Assembly (NCBI RefSeq): GCF_001039355.2
Contig: NW_019776124.1
Location: forward strand, 64,001-128,000
DNA length: 64,000 nt
Origin: Lingula anatina
Taxonomy: Eukaryota > Brachiopoda > Lingulata > Lingulida > Lingulidae
Reading direction: 5' to 3'
Shown: in pieces, positions 42,596 to 54,944 of the stretch
Numbering within the stretch: position 1 is the stretch's first letter
Layout: each line of letters opens with the position of its first letter
Made by a program: the position numbers and the translations under genes
Notes under the pieces: generated by a model
Told to the model about the DNA's origin: nothing
The model's input: only the letters and a program-made list of their open reading frames with translations
Database searches by the model: none

Positions 42596-45500
42596 CACTT
42601 GATTTATTTAAATAATAAAAGAAAAAATTCCAATGAGACAATTTGCAAGAAACTTTTTGGACAAGATTTTGGGCATAATTCCTTTTTGTCATAGTGCAGT
42701 AGACCTTTATCACGGATGTTGTATTTCATGCATCTTATGTCACGCAATTGCGTAAGCTGTCATAATATCCAGGACCTGGGGTTTTACCTTTTTTTTTTTT
42801 TTTTTTTTTTTTGAGACCTAGATCCGCCTTTATCCGGTTATATGTGGTAAACAAGTTCTATCAGTTCCGTAAACAGTTGCGCGCGGTTACACACTAGTTC
42901 ATATCTCCTTGCCAAATCATGTCCTTCAGTTAGAGACTAGAAGCTGAGAGCCTGCGTTTGCACTTTGTTAGGTCTAAAAGTTATTAAAAGTCACTTTGAT
43001 CTTGGACAAGCTTTGATACAGGGAACTTGAAGTACCCATAGTTTGCCGGGTCTTACATGTAGATGCAGGGCCCTTGGTCATTGCCCTTTGGCCAAAAATC
43101 TGATTTTAAGGTCTGAAATCATTACTTCGTTTTTGTGTTCACTTATATGTTGCAGATGTAAATATTTGACATTTGAAATATAAAAGTTAAGCTATCTCGT
43201 TTAAATTCTAAAATCATATAAATAATTCAGCGTGAATTTGTGTTAACATATTTGTGAATAATATATGGGCGGTGTTTCAAATCAAGCCAAGTTGCCAGTT
43301 TAATTTTAACGGTGTCCCGCTCGAAGTCTTACTCGTTTATTTAACCCTTTTCAAAATTGGAAGGGTTCACGATTAGTGCCAATCGTTATTAGTTAGCCAG
43401 TTGTGAGAAATCTTGTTTTTTGTTAGCTATTGTTGGAGAACGGGTAAAAACTCATTTTGGTGATACCTTATGTTGTAAAGTTATGACGCAGTAATAAAAT
43501 TGGCTGAACGATACTGGAATAGGAGTTTCAGACAAACAAAAGCCTACGGTAAACATGTTATCGTATTTCATTACTCATCTGTACCTGATAGTAATAGTTA
43601 TTACCTGTCAAGATATATTCACTAGCTGACAGTGACAGTAATGACATGTCAAGATTACATCCGCTTAGCACACATCATAGCTATAAACAGTAGTGTAATT
43701 TTTTTGTAACCACTGGAAGCGACTTCAAAAGCATTCATAGTTGCTAATATGGAAGGAAAGGAAAATTTTATTTGCTGGGTTCAATAATTGTTTGGTGTTG
43801 GTGGCGAGAGCGGGAGTCACTTTGAGTTGCTCCAGCAGGAACACCTTGACAACCAAGCGGCGCGATACATTGAGAAAATACTAAGATACATGTAGATACT
43901 TGAGCGAGGTTAGCAATTATTGAAGGTGGGGTAAATGAAGACGCCAATAATTTTGTATTTAGAATCTCCCTTGCGTCAGCTTGTGCTAGGTCAGTTTTTT
44001 AATACTTAAAGGAAGTGCTTGACCTACACACACGATGCCAGATGAATTGGCAAAGCATCCGACAATGGCTGATTGCTTATTACTACTAAGCCCGATCCCT
44101 CTCATCTACCCCATAATACTACTATAATACGCTATAATTATTCCGTTCATTATTGATGGGGAAGGGGGGGTATAGTTTTGTCCTGGTACAGAAGTTTTAC
44201 CATAACTTAACTTTAACAGAGTTCTTATACCATTGGTGAAAAGGAAGACACTATTTTTTGATAATTTTGCGCCAAATGGCGTTAATAAGTTTTCCAAAGC
44301 TTGGCTGCTATTTCTGCACTTCAGATTTTGTACGCGTCTACAACATTAACTAAGGAGTTCTGAATGAAACTTAAACAAAGCACTTGGCATTTCCTTCCCT
44401 TTGTTTTTTGTAAGTTTTGAAACTGAGAAGGTTAACCTAATTGTGTATTGATAGTGGCCCACATTTTGTGAATGAAAAGTCACCTAGCTGGGACAAAGCC
44501 TGAGTGATAACTGTGATAAGATTTATGAGAAAAAAAATGAAATAACCAATGACATCAGTGTCATTGAAAAAACACTAGTATAGGTCGATCCAGATAGGAA
44601 ATATGTTTTGCTCAAAACACTGAAAACAGGCAGCTCAAACTGGTTACGACCGGCCGCGTGTACAGGCACGGACGTCTCAGAACACCCAACTCCACGTGTT
44701 GAGTAAACAAATATGGTTTCGTTCATTATTAAGATAGGTGCTTGTAACGAAATTTTAGGGAACATTTGTTTAAATATTGATCCTGTAGTGGTGCAGCGTG
44801 CCTAAAGCATCGTTTCATTGCGTGAATGTCGCAATGTCACAGTCAAGACGCAACACTGTACCAGTATAGACTACAGCTTTACGAACCAATTCCAAAAAAT
44901 TGGAAAAATACATGAATTTTTTTTTTTTTTTTTTTGGGGGGGGGGGAGAGGGGGAAGTGGAAATTAGCTGGGGACAGGTGAAGCGTCGCAGCAGCAAGTT
45001 CGACCGGACAGGTGACCTGAAAAATAAGCTTCAAGCCCTGCTGTGGTCTAATAATCACTAATAATTATGTGTAAATGCATATTTATTTAATACTTCATCA
45101 ATAGATATGCCTGTTCATTGTAGTTATGATATGCAAAGTAGATGCTGATTAAATTTTATGTAGATACAGATGAAAGTGGAATGCGCTTCTCGCAATTTGG
45201 ATCAGTGCTTTTGTTCAGGGTTCAAGTGATGCAAATAAAACTGCTTTTTAAGCAATGTTTTTCTTTCATTTCACAATCATCGTTGGAATTGCCTACCTTT
45301 TACATGCACTACGGCTTTTCTGCACAGTAAAATTATTAATTTTGAGAGATAATTCCGTGCAGTGCAATTATTTCGCTCAGGACAATTATACATTTTTGAA
45401 CATTTGCCCACACGGTACAATCATTTAGACAATACAATTATATGGAACTTCAGAGTAATCCATTTTTCTTGTTGTATTTGAATGCAGTAATTTCTTATTG

Positions 45501-47469
45501 TTTTAATGTGATATTTATTGTAGATCATGAAGTACAAAACATTTTGTCAATTAGGATGTTTCAAAAATTTTCAGCATGTTTTTTCATGTTTAAATTACTA
45601 ACTTGGAAAACCAATTAAAAAAACACAAAGGTGTTGCGATAAAAGGTCCACTTTTTCAGAAAAAGAACCCCCCTCCCCCCATTGAAATTGCCGGGCCTGT
45701 ACAGCGTCAGCGATAAGTGACTAAATTAGAACTCATTCAACATGGCTTATTGGACTGTACAGAGCTATCTTTTCATAGAATTGCAAACTAATCTCAACTA
45801 ACGCAATGCCACTTTGTTTCACAGAGCACTGGAACAGAGCGATTCCAATTTCCTTTGTGTTTGTTTATAGAATGCAAAATAAAAAAAATCGCAGGTTTAC
45901 TGGTCTGCTCGTTTGTTTGCTGGTGGTCAGTTTTTGCGACTTTGGCTTAAAAAATTCTTTAAATCACCAACATGCCTATCACAAGTATGAAGTGAGTACT
46001 CGCATTTTCGGCAAAATTTAAAATGCTGTTGTGAAAGTCCGATAGATTAGCTTGGTTTTATTTTCCCCAAAAAATCATATATTCAAACATTTTAGTAATT
46101 TTGTTCAACAATTTTGAATTCAGTGTTGCTCTTGTAGCAACCTAGCTGAAACAAAGAAAACTATTTATACATGCAGATCGTAATAATCTTGACATTCTTT
46201 GATAGGGTAAGCATTGCTGTTAAAGGGGAAATTGCTAAAGTTCACAGGAAAAGTCACCTCGCTTTATAAAGGTGTAACAACCATTATACACTGTACATGT
46301 ATGTCTTCAAATTTCCATGATAATTAACAGAACAGTATATTCATAGTAATTTATGGTTTCTGCGGATCACCAGAAACTGAATCCCAAGAAGCGTAATTCT
46401 AAGCACTCGTCCTCTAGTGCGCCTTACCGCAGCATTAGTCAAACAACAACGTATTTTGATGTCTTTTATAGTCTTGTATCTTAGTTAACGGTATGGGCAG
46501 TGTCTAAATTGTTTCAGCTATGGTGAGGTAATGAGGAAATTTGCTGATGTACGTTTTTGTAACAGTTTTAGTAAACAAAGGGAGTATGAATACTGAGTAG
46601 ATAGAATACTCTTATTTTCCGAAGGGTGCCAGTTTTGTGTAGCAATGGTTTAGTTAGGGTTAGAATAGCATCTTGGTAGAAAAGTCCCAAATAAAGAAAA
46701 GAAAAGAGATTAAGGACTGAGAAAACCATATATACTGATATAGACAGATGCTAGTAAAGCATTTTTGTACATTTTAATAATAGAATTTTCTAAAAATTCT
46801 CAAAAAAAGAAGCTTTTTATTCTTCAAAAGAGATTAGTAGACAGCGATGCAAAGACAGAATCCTGATTGATCGTACAGAGTAATACATAGATGCTTCTCA
46901 TGGCCATGGAGAAAGCATCGTATTGCGCACATTCATAAAGCAACTTCAATTATTTTAAATGAAACATTTATGAAATATAAAAGAAAAATGAACAGCCCGA
47001 CTGACATATCCAAAAATTAATGACTGTGATACTTGAATATTTTGAAAAAATAAGGGTATTGCCAAACTTAGGGGCGTCGGTGTAAGTTGGTGCCACGCAC
47101 GCCAGAAATACTATACAACTACTATTGACAATGAGATGCCATAGTTCCATTATAGTTCTTTCTGGTTAAGTTTGATCGAAAGACGAAAAACGCCATCGAT
47201 AATGATATGTGTGTACCGCATGTTATATAAACACTATCATCTCTCCACACGTAAATTATGTACAAGTTCTCTTTCCCTTCACTTATTTTCTGAAAATATT
47301 TCTCTTTCCTTTTCGTTAAAACTCCTTGGTTACAGCATATTCAGTCAATGATTAACATCAATTAACAATCAACATTACACAACCAGAGCTAGGGCATAGA
47401 CTGTTTTTCCTGTGGCATGCACCACACTTACATATCGGTAAACTTAGTCAACATAACCTCCATTTGTTA
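42596..47469. other. Long intergenic region with little recognised content
   Basis: Contains a T run at about 42789-42812, a T/G run at about 44918-44947, and one weak candidate exon at 45872-45991. Other short ORFs have no splice, domain or signal support. The right end should contain the 3' UTR of the minus-strand GPCR. Confidence 0.5.
45872..45991 (+). CDS. Possible first exon encoding a signal anchor (weak)
   Basis: ATG followed by a basic start (MQNKKNRRFTG), a hydrophobic stretch (LLVCLLVVSFC) and 17 polar residues. It ends exactly at a consensus donor, GAA|GTGAGT. The shape fits a type II signal anchor, such as the first exon of a Golgi glycosyltransferase, but I found no following plus-strand exon before the GPCR. 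It may be chance. Confidence 0.22.
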
Positions 47470-50400
47470 TTATTTAGTGCCGTTATTCATCTCCTGTTTA
47501 GCACTGTCGGTCTTTTCTATGTCACCTCTATAGACGATGCTAACAACGGCCAAAGAGAGGCTCTGAAGACAGAAACATACTTGTGCTGTCAGACAGAAGT
47601 CCTCGTTCTGAGTGTATACCGACAAGCCTACCAAGAGTATTCCTATTGTGCCAGCAATAGAACAAACCATGCTCACCGATAACAATTTGTAACAGCTCGG
47701 ATTTACAGTGATGCGGCATTTGTGTGCGGTTACGTTGCCTCGCCTACCGCAACGTAAATATACCAAAAAACGAACGCACATGGGGAAATTAAATAGCATC
47801 GTCAAAATAGCTGGACCTGCTAAGAGAAAAATGTAACCATTAATGTCGCCAAAGAAGCAAGTACCTCGACAGTATTTAACTCTGAGCGGCGCTTGTTCTC
47901 TTAACTCTAAGATAAGCCCAACCGCAACCAAAAATAATGGCACCAAATAGGTAACGACCACGCCCATTGGTATGTGTCTCTTTGGGCTGCATGTCCACAA
48001 TTGGCGAGATATGGCACTGTGGTAGGCAATGTAAGTTACACCTGGGAGCCACAAAAAACTCACTAACCAAAAGAAATGGGCGAACAACGAAAGGTACAAA
48101 CACACGGTGGAAGTATGTGAGGTGGTAATCATGTTTGGTAGGGACAGGAAAAGCTGTGATAAAAAACAAGCCCCAAACTGGTGCAGAACTGCTCTATCTG
48201 CAATGCTTTTATACCGCGAAAAATGTGCACAAATCAAAAAGTTAAAAAAATAAATGCCTAGAGAAAAGGCAGGCAACGCCCACTTAACCAGTTCTGGTCT
48301 TGATAGAAAATTATGAAGGGGGTGAATTTGTTGGTTGTCATTATGTCTAGAAATGGAATGATCTGACAGGAGTTCCCCAATCAGATGCCAACAGACGAAA
48401 ACAGACCCGTCCAAGAAGACTACATCACTCGAGTTGACAGTAGAGACTTTACCAGCATATTCAAAAGAGTATGCACCTGTCCCGTCCCTTTTAAAACCTA
48501 TCTCACCCACTGCTATTCTAGCAATCAGACACGGTAGTTCGAAATCAACGTTAAAAGCAGCAGTAAGTTTCTCCCACTTAAACGTATATACACTGTCAGT
48601 GTTATCTATAATGATTGGGAGTAATTTGAAATGGCGTTCAGTGCTGTAAAAATCGCCCTTCAACAATGAGTCGGCGATTCTCTGTCGGTATACCTTTGCA
48701 GATTCATAGACAGAATCGTAGGTTGGGTGAACTCCACCTAGCGTAAACGGTATATGTAAAAGCAAGCCGAGGACAGAAACATGGGCCGGGGTAAAGACTG
48801 CATTGCACGCTAAATTTTCAGAAAAAGGGTTAAGCCCTAAGCCTGGAAGTGCGTGTAACATGCCCGTTACTGGTGCGCACAGTGTGCCTAGGGATATCTT
48901 CCCCAGAACGTTTTGGAAGTCTTCCAACTTAAAATAAACATCGATATAGAGTTGAACGCCCGTCAAGTCTTGGAGTAGGGCGACCGCTTCATGGCGACAA
49001 GTATCACTTTCAGCACCAAGTGGACAATCCTGTGCTTGTGTGGAGCATTTTTCCTGAAAGGATTAATTTTTTTTTGTCTCTGAACACTTTTAAATAAAAA
49101 ATAAAGCTTTATTTTTTTTATTCCTCTAATCAAGTAATTCATATTTATTAGTAAACCTTTTTATTATACTATCACAAATGCCTACCCACCTTTCTCTGTT
49201 CGTTTTGTATGTTGGAGGTCATCGTGCAACGCGTGTTGTCTTCTCTTTTCACAGCTCGGTTGACATTCAGGAGTGCAGAAAACCCCTCTGCAAAGAAGCC
49301 GTAATGTCTCGTAGCTACATCTGAAATGTAAATAGTATCAATCATAGTCAATGCAGTTTTCATTCCACAGTCAGATCCATTATTTCAACATGCATAGCAA
49401 CAGTTAATTGTTTTGGCATAAACTGGAGTACGGATTGGACGGTAGAAAAATGGTTGTCAAAACTTACCGGCTTTGTAGCAGTTATCTGTAGCTTTGTAGA
49501 AGAACTGGGAATTACAGGCAAGACAAAAGTAATTTCTGTACATATACGTGTTTTCTGTTAGATGGACAGCATTAGTTGGCCCATGTAGACACATACGTTT
49601 TAGAGCATCATATTCTATGTTCAGTAACGCCCATTCCGCCGATGCTGAAGTATTACTGGTTGGACAAGTGGTAATAAATGACTTGTCAATTTCTGCCCCA
49701 CAGCGACGCATTGCAGATACATGGTTTGTGGAGAAGGCGATGAGACAATCCTCCAAACTTAGTACCTCAGTGATAATTTCGTCAGCTGTAGTCAAATTAA
49801 GGAAATAGGAAGGGCCGCGCTCTGTGCAACCTATTGAAGCGTTCCAGGGCTCATAAAGTGACATGTTGTGGCACTGGGCGCAGAACACGTTCTTGAAAGT
49901 CAAATCCTCGTTAGTTGTGTAAACTGGAGTTACGCGAGCAGCGACATCTGCTGTGAAGTCGTCATCTTTTTCACACTTTTCTCTGATAACGTTATCCGGC
50001 CAGTCCTTTGGGCAATTTGTGACAAACCAGAAATAACTAGTATCATATTGTGGAACCTTCAGAGGGCGTCGAACACAGCTAACGTGATCTAAAGTCAGGT
50101 TAGATTCCAGTTTAGCGGTTGTGGGTTTTGAGTTGCATTGCTGGTTGTACGGCCAACAACAGTCGCCGAACAATTCACAGTGAGTGTCGCAAGAACACTG
50201 ATGTAAGACCGCTATTTCACCCGGCGCTTCATCCACTACGAGGCACTCGGGTTCATTGGGAGTTGGGACTGCTACTTTAGACATCATGAATGCTAAATCT
50301 GACAAATCTGTGACATTTTCGGAAATCGTCTCTGTGTCCGTGACATTTAAAGTGCCATTGCTGGATGTCTGTAACTCCGTGACAACAGAGTTCAGGTGCC

Positions 50401-50662
50401 TGCCTGTACGCGTGGGATGGGCCAGCTGCAAATCCCTCGTTATTGCCTTGCGTTGTCGAGTCCTTCTTGCCTGCCAAACATTAAAATGTGGTCCGTTCTT
50501 CAGCTCTGTTCGACTCTTTGTATCCTCTGCATTGACGGATTTGAGCACATTCCGTATCTTGATAAATCTTCCTTTTTTCGGTCGCACATTTTTATCTCCC
50601 CCAAACCTTTCTACTGCCATTAACGTAGAAGAAATAAGTAACACGGCAAGAAATATGCGCAT
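47470..50662 (-). CDS. Somatomedin-B family-2 (adhesion/secretin-like) GPCR (969 aa, 3 exons)
   Basis: Minus-strand exons are 49468-50662 (start), 49190-49320 and 47470-49053 (stop), with a phase 1 then a phase 0 intron. The signal peptide is MRIFLAVLLISSTLMAVERF. A somatomedin-B-like cysteine knot lies at about residues 140-176 (CSCDTHCELFGDCCWPYNQQ). A long Cys- and N-glycosylation-rich ectodomain follows up to about residue 695, then seven hydrophobic helices (about 698-945). TM3 reads LSLFAHFFWLVSFLWLPGVT and TM1 begins WALPAFSLGIYFF, as in secretin-type family 2 receptors. I see no clear GPCR proteolysis site (HL[ST]) before TM1, so autoproteolysis may be lacking. The final tail is short (YRGDIEKTDSAKQEMNNGTK). 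Lophotrochozoans have many such receptors; the ligand is unknown. Confidence 0.88.
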
Positions 50663-53265
50663 GGTGTCTACTTAACCCTAAACCGTTTTATAGGAATATG
50701 AAAAATATTTCTCCTCAACCCTCGTAAACGAAGGTATAATATGACAAAAACGACTTATGAATCAGACTTTAAATAGGAAACCAATACCCACGAATACCCA
50801 GCGAATCGGGTGAAGGGAAGCTAGACAAACCTCATCTAGACCATACAAATGTCATTTGCCTGAGATTACGTACTTCCTGAAAGTATTATTGTTGACTTGT
50901 TTTGTACGGCTTTTTTTTTTTTTTTTTTTTTTGGCGAATGTCACATTTGATTAAGACATTGCCTTTAAGGTATGTGATTATGTCAGTAGCATGGGCAAGA
51001 AAGTCGTACACGGTAAATGCTGATAAATTTTTATGAGGCATTGAAAAAGGTGATCGCACATAAGTGAGCCAAAAGCCAAATGATCGCTCCATCATTGCTG
51101 CAAACTATGTATCTGGTCGTCGATTCGTCGACTTTAGCTAGACTGAAAAGATACCATAAATTTAACTACCATTCGACCAGTGATCATGATTGTTTGTTCA
51201 CTCTGGGCATTGTAAATACACTTATGCTCGTGCATGTTCAATGGGCAAAAATGCACGTGCGTTTTCGTGAGCTTTGGAATAATTGCACTCACGTATTGTC
51301 AAGAATTGTTATTTAAAGAAGTGTATATTTACTGCTGGTAAAACATACGACGGCAATTTTGCAATCAACCTAATCAGCTGGCAGTGACCATTATCCCCCC
51401 AACTCATAGCTCTTACTTTATTCTCCTGGTGAAAAAAAACGTACTTTTTGTATAACTTACCACAAAGGACAAAGCTAGATCCCTAGATCACGTAATATGG
51501 CGGGTCCTGGTTTGTGATATCATCCGGTGGCGGTTATTATCCTATGCCTTTCAGTCACTTTTGATTTCTTGGTCGGTATCCGTAAGTTGGTTTCTGACAC
51601 CATCGGTTAGCAATTGTTTTCCCGTGATCTTTACCTAAATGTCATCTTTGATTTCTTCGTCAGGATGAAGGGTGGTGTTTACGTAAGTTGGCTCCTTGCA
51701 GCGTCTGGTCGCAGATATTATTTTCATTGTATTATCGTTATTATAACTGTGACTTGTTCGTCACTTATCACAAGTATATATAGCGAGTGGTTTATACGTC
51801 AGACTATGTCTCGTTAACTCAGCAAGTTCGTCTTTTTCTGTAATAAATGTTCCCCATTTTATTTTCGTGAAGTTTTTAATGACATAGACTGGTTTTCTTG
51901 GCGACAGCGCATTAGTTCGCCTGCCCATTCACGAAGAATTTAGACGCGTATTCGGCCTTCTTGTTGACACGCTTATGTATAGCAGGCCTTAGATAGTCAC
52001 CCTGCTGGTACATGTATCTCCCCGAATATTTCCCTATGGTGTGTGTATATGTGCGTATATGCTGTTTAAATGAATGTCATTATAAAATGCATTTAATACA
52101 AGTAAATAAAGGTATGGAAAAAAAGCGCTTTAAGTGCTCTTTCATTCAGTTTTCACCACCCGTCCCAATCATAAAAAGTTCTACAGACTGCTGTTGCTAT
52201 ATAGCGTTTTACTCGGGGAGTGCACGCACCGTGTCACCTTCCCCTTGACCCAACTGGACAGTTTTTACAGTCACACTTCCCCTGCTGACAGGTGCTCCTA
52301 GAACTGACTGACCGTATATTTTAAAAGATCATTATTTTCACTATTTCCGTTTAGTTTTACATGTGCGTTGTCCATTCTTTTATCAAAGAAGGCAGAAGTG
52401 TAGTTTTTATATCGTTTTCATGGTCAGCTCTTATGGGGACGATATGTTTTGCAAAGAGTAGTAAGCATAATCCAGGTAATTACTACAGAATTGATTGAAT
52501 TCGCTGTCAACAAACGAGCAAAATTAATCTCCGCGAGGATTTAAGATATAGAGCCTCTTGTTGCATAACTAGACATTGCGTGACTTCAGTCTAAAGGTTT
52601 CCGATCATTTCCTGTTTTTACAGAAACATATGGACCATTCCCACAGATATTTGGATCGATCTATCTCCCTGAGCAGTCTCACTAAATTGCTATCAAACTA
52701 ACTGGCTTAAACGTCTGTCACGCCTGGTAAAGCTGTGAGGGGGTAATTATCTTTACCCCTACCTGATTTTGTAGGCTTGACAGACATGTAAGCCTCTTGA
52801 GCTGATAGCAATTTAGCGTGAACCCCCAGGGAGTTAGGTCGATGTAGATGGATCGATCTAAGTATGGAAACCCAGTCATAGAGTAATGGTTCCTGGGTAT
52901 TGCAGGGAAAGCATCTCAATAACGGTGAGCCTAAAGTAGCTTTAAAAGTGGCTATTTGTTGATACTGTACTAGGCACCTGCATTATATCCGCATACTTGT
53001 CCCTTGAACGTTGGTAAATACACCTTGTTAGACTATAAGCTTAATGATTGTAAACTGGATCTACACTAGATAGCGGACGTGTATATCCGGGATGAAAACC
53101 GTTTACCTATTTAGGATAGGCACTCAGGGCCGTGATTCAGCCCCCTAGATATCCGGGTTGGTTTGATGGCTTGAATTTAACTGGTTGACCTAGTAATCCA
53201 AACTATTAACACGCTGACATCGAGCACAAGTAGGAGCGAAAGCTGATTCTCAAAAACACACAATA
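50663..53265. other. Divergent intergenic region between the GPCR and fibrinogen-domain genes
   Basis: Holds the promoters of both flanking genes, which diverge, plus a T run at about 50911-50932 and a foldback element at about 52635-52870. No credible exon was recognised. Confidence 0.5.
52635..52870. repeat. Imperfect foldback element
   Basis: TCACTAAATTGCTATC near 52678 pairs with GATAGCAATTTAGCGTGA near 52804. Further out, GGATCGATCTATCTCCCTG near 52652 pairs with CAGGGAGTTAGG through TGGATCGATC near 52828-52857. It is MITE-like; the ends and target duplication are unclear. Confidence 0.65.
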
Positions 53266-54800
53266 ATGGTTGTCTGCGATTTACGTTGTGCGTTTTACCT
53301 TTTATTTCTACTATACGCTGTGGGTCGAGGGCAAGTTGCTGAAAACCCCAATGGGCTGCTTTTGCCTTCAATCTGCTCGACGCAAGCATTTGAAGACCGA
53401 GATAAATGTGCAAGTGCAACAAGAACTTTGTCCACGGAGCTTCAAACTTTATCACGGGCCTTGAAGACATGGAAGAGAAGGAATGATTTGTTGTTTCAGA
53501 GCCTGGAAGCAAAGCTGACAGAACTCAAAGCCACTCTCGGTGCAGTAATGGATCAAGACTTGACCGCGCCTTCGACCACGCCTTCTACCACGCCCTCGAC
53601 CACGCCCTCGACCACCACACCATCTCCCCCAACACCACTAACAGGTTGGTCCATGTTTAATTTGTAGTAGTAGTAGTTGATCGTGTGTCATGAATCAGGG
53701 ACATGATTTTAAAGTTGTAAAGTTAACATAACAGAAGTAATAAGTAATTAATACAATTAAAATTCGGATGATAGTGCGGAGGATAGAACAATTTGACTTT
53801 TATTCACGTGTTACTCACTAGTTCGAAAACAAACAAAAGTAATTCAGGGGCGTTGGCAAGTCTAATCGAAATGTATTAATGGCGTTTCATATCCTGTTTT
53901 GTCTAAAGAACAAGCCAATACCAAATGACAAAGGAACTCATCGTCAATTTCCTCTATATATCAATTGTTACATAAAACACGTAGAAGGGATAAATTGCGT
54001 CCAACATATATGTCTGAATATAGATGCTGGATATTTATACTTATAATTATAATTTGACATTTAATGTCTTGATAAACACACAATTTTTTTTTCGAATTTC
54101 AGACTGCACTGCGTACCTGTTGTCTGGTGCCCGCGAAAGTGGAGTGTACAAGCTGCTGCCCCCTGGCGCCGCTAAACCTTTCGATGCTTTCTGCGAGATG
54201 ACCGATAGCGGCGTTTACACCGTGATGCAAAGACGAATCAACGGCGAAGTGGACTTCTACAGAGACTGGGCATCTTATAGAAGAGGCTTCGGTGACCTGA
54301 CCGGGGAGCATTGGCTCGGACTCGAGGCTATTCACTCCCTCACATCTAACCCCCAGGGTCTCCGCTATGAGTTGGTAGTGGACATATGGGACTGGAGAGG
54401 GAATCATGGCGTTCTTCGCGCTCCAAATTTCACTGTAGGGGACAGCTCTACTAACTACAAATTAGATGTTCCCACCGACTATTATGCCTATCCAAGAAAT
54501 CCCGGGCTTGGGGGTGGGGCGTCTGGGTTTCGAATTCACCGGGGTCCTTTTAACACTTTCGACCATGGCCCTTTTCAAAATTGTGCAGTGAAGCTTCACT
54601 GCGGTTGGTGGTTTATCAACGGTGGCTGCTTCTCTAACGCCAATTTCAACGGTCGTTATTATAATGGCGGTTACAACGCATCGCGGCAGGAACCAAGGGA
54701 CGGTCTGTTCTTTCCTAATGTTAACCAGTCTCTGAAGAAAATAACAATGAAATTACGAAGAATGTCCATTTCTGACCCAGATTCACAGCGTTCGGCTTAA
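53266..54800 (+). CDS. Fibrinogen-related protein (FReD lectin-like), 358 aa, 2 exons
   Basis: Exons are 53266-53644 and 54103-54800, joined at phase 1. A signal peptide (about residues 1-22, MVVCDLRCAFYLLFLLYAVG) is followed by a heptad-like coiled-coil stretch (about 55-95). A Thr/Pro/Ser stalk follows, with repeated STTP units (about 105-125). A fibrinogen C-terminal domain runs from about 127 to 350. Its landmarks are CTAYLLSGARESGVY, FCEMTDSG, TVMQRRINGEVDFYRDW, YRRGFGDLTGEHWLGLE and the NCA..GWWF..GCF..ANFNGRYYNGG end. The four usual domain cysteines are present. The canonical DxDND calcium-site loop is replaced by RGPFNTFDHGPF, so calcium-dependent ligand binding is doubtful. There is no Ig domain, unlike snail FREPs. 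Homologues act as secreted recognition lectins in invertebrate immunity; a role here is inferred. AATAAA follows at 54939-54944. Confidence 0.93.
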
Positions 54801-54938
54801 TGAATAGTGATACATGTATGATTGACATTATTTGGATTTTGGGGAAGATAACTGATTCTGTTTGTAAATTATGGAATAGTAATTATAAATGGGTTTCATT
54901 TTCTTTTTGAAATAAGAAGAAAAAATCCTACGACATGC

Positions 54939-54944
54939 AATAAA
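54939..54944 (+). terminator. Poly(A) signal of the fibrinogen-related gene
   Basis: AATAAA 139 bases after the stop codon, within AT-rich sequence. Confidence 0.7.
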
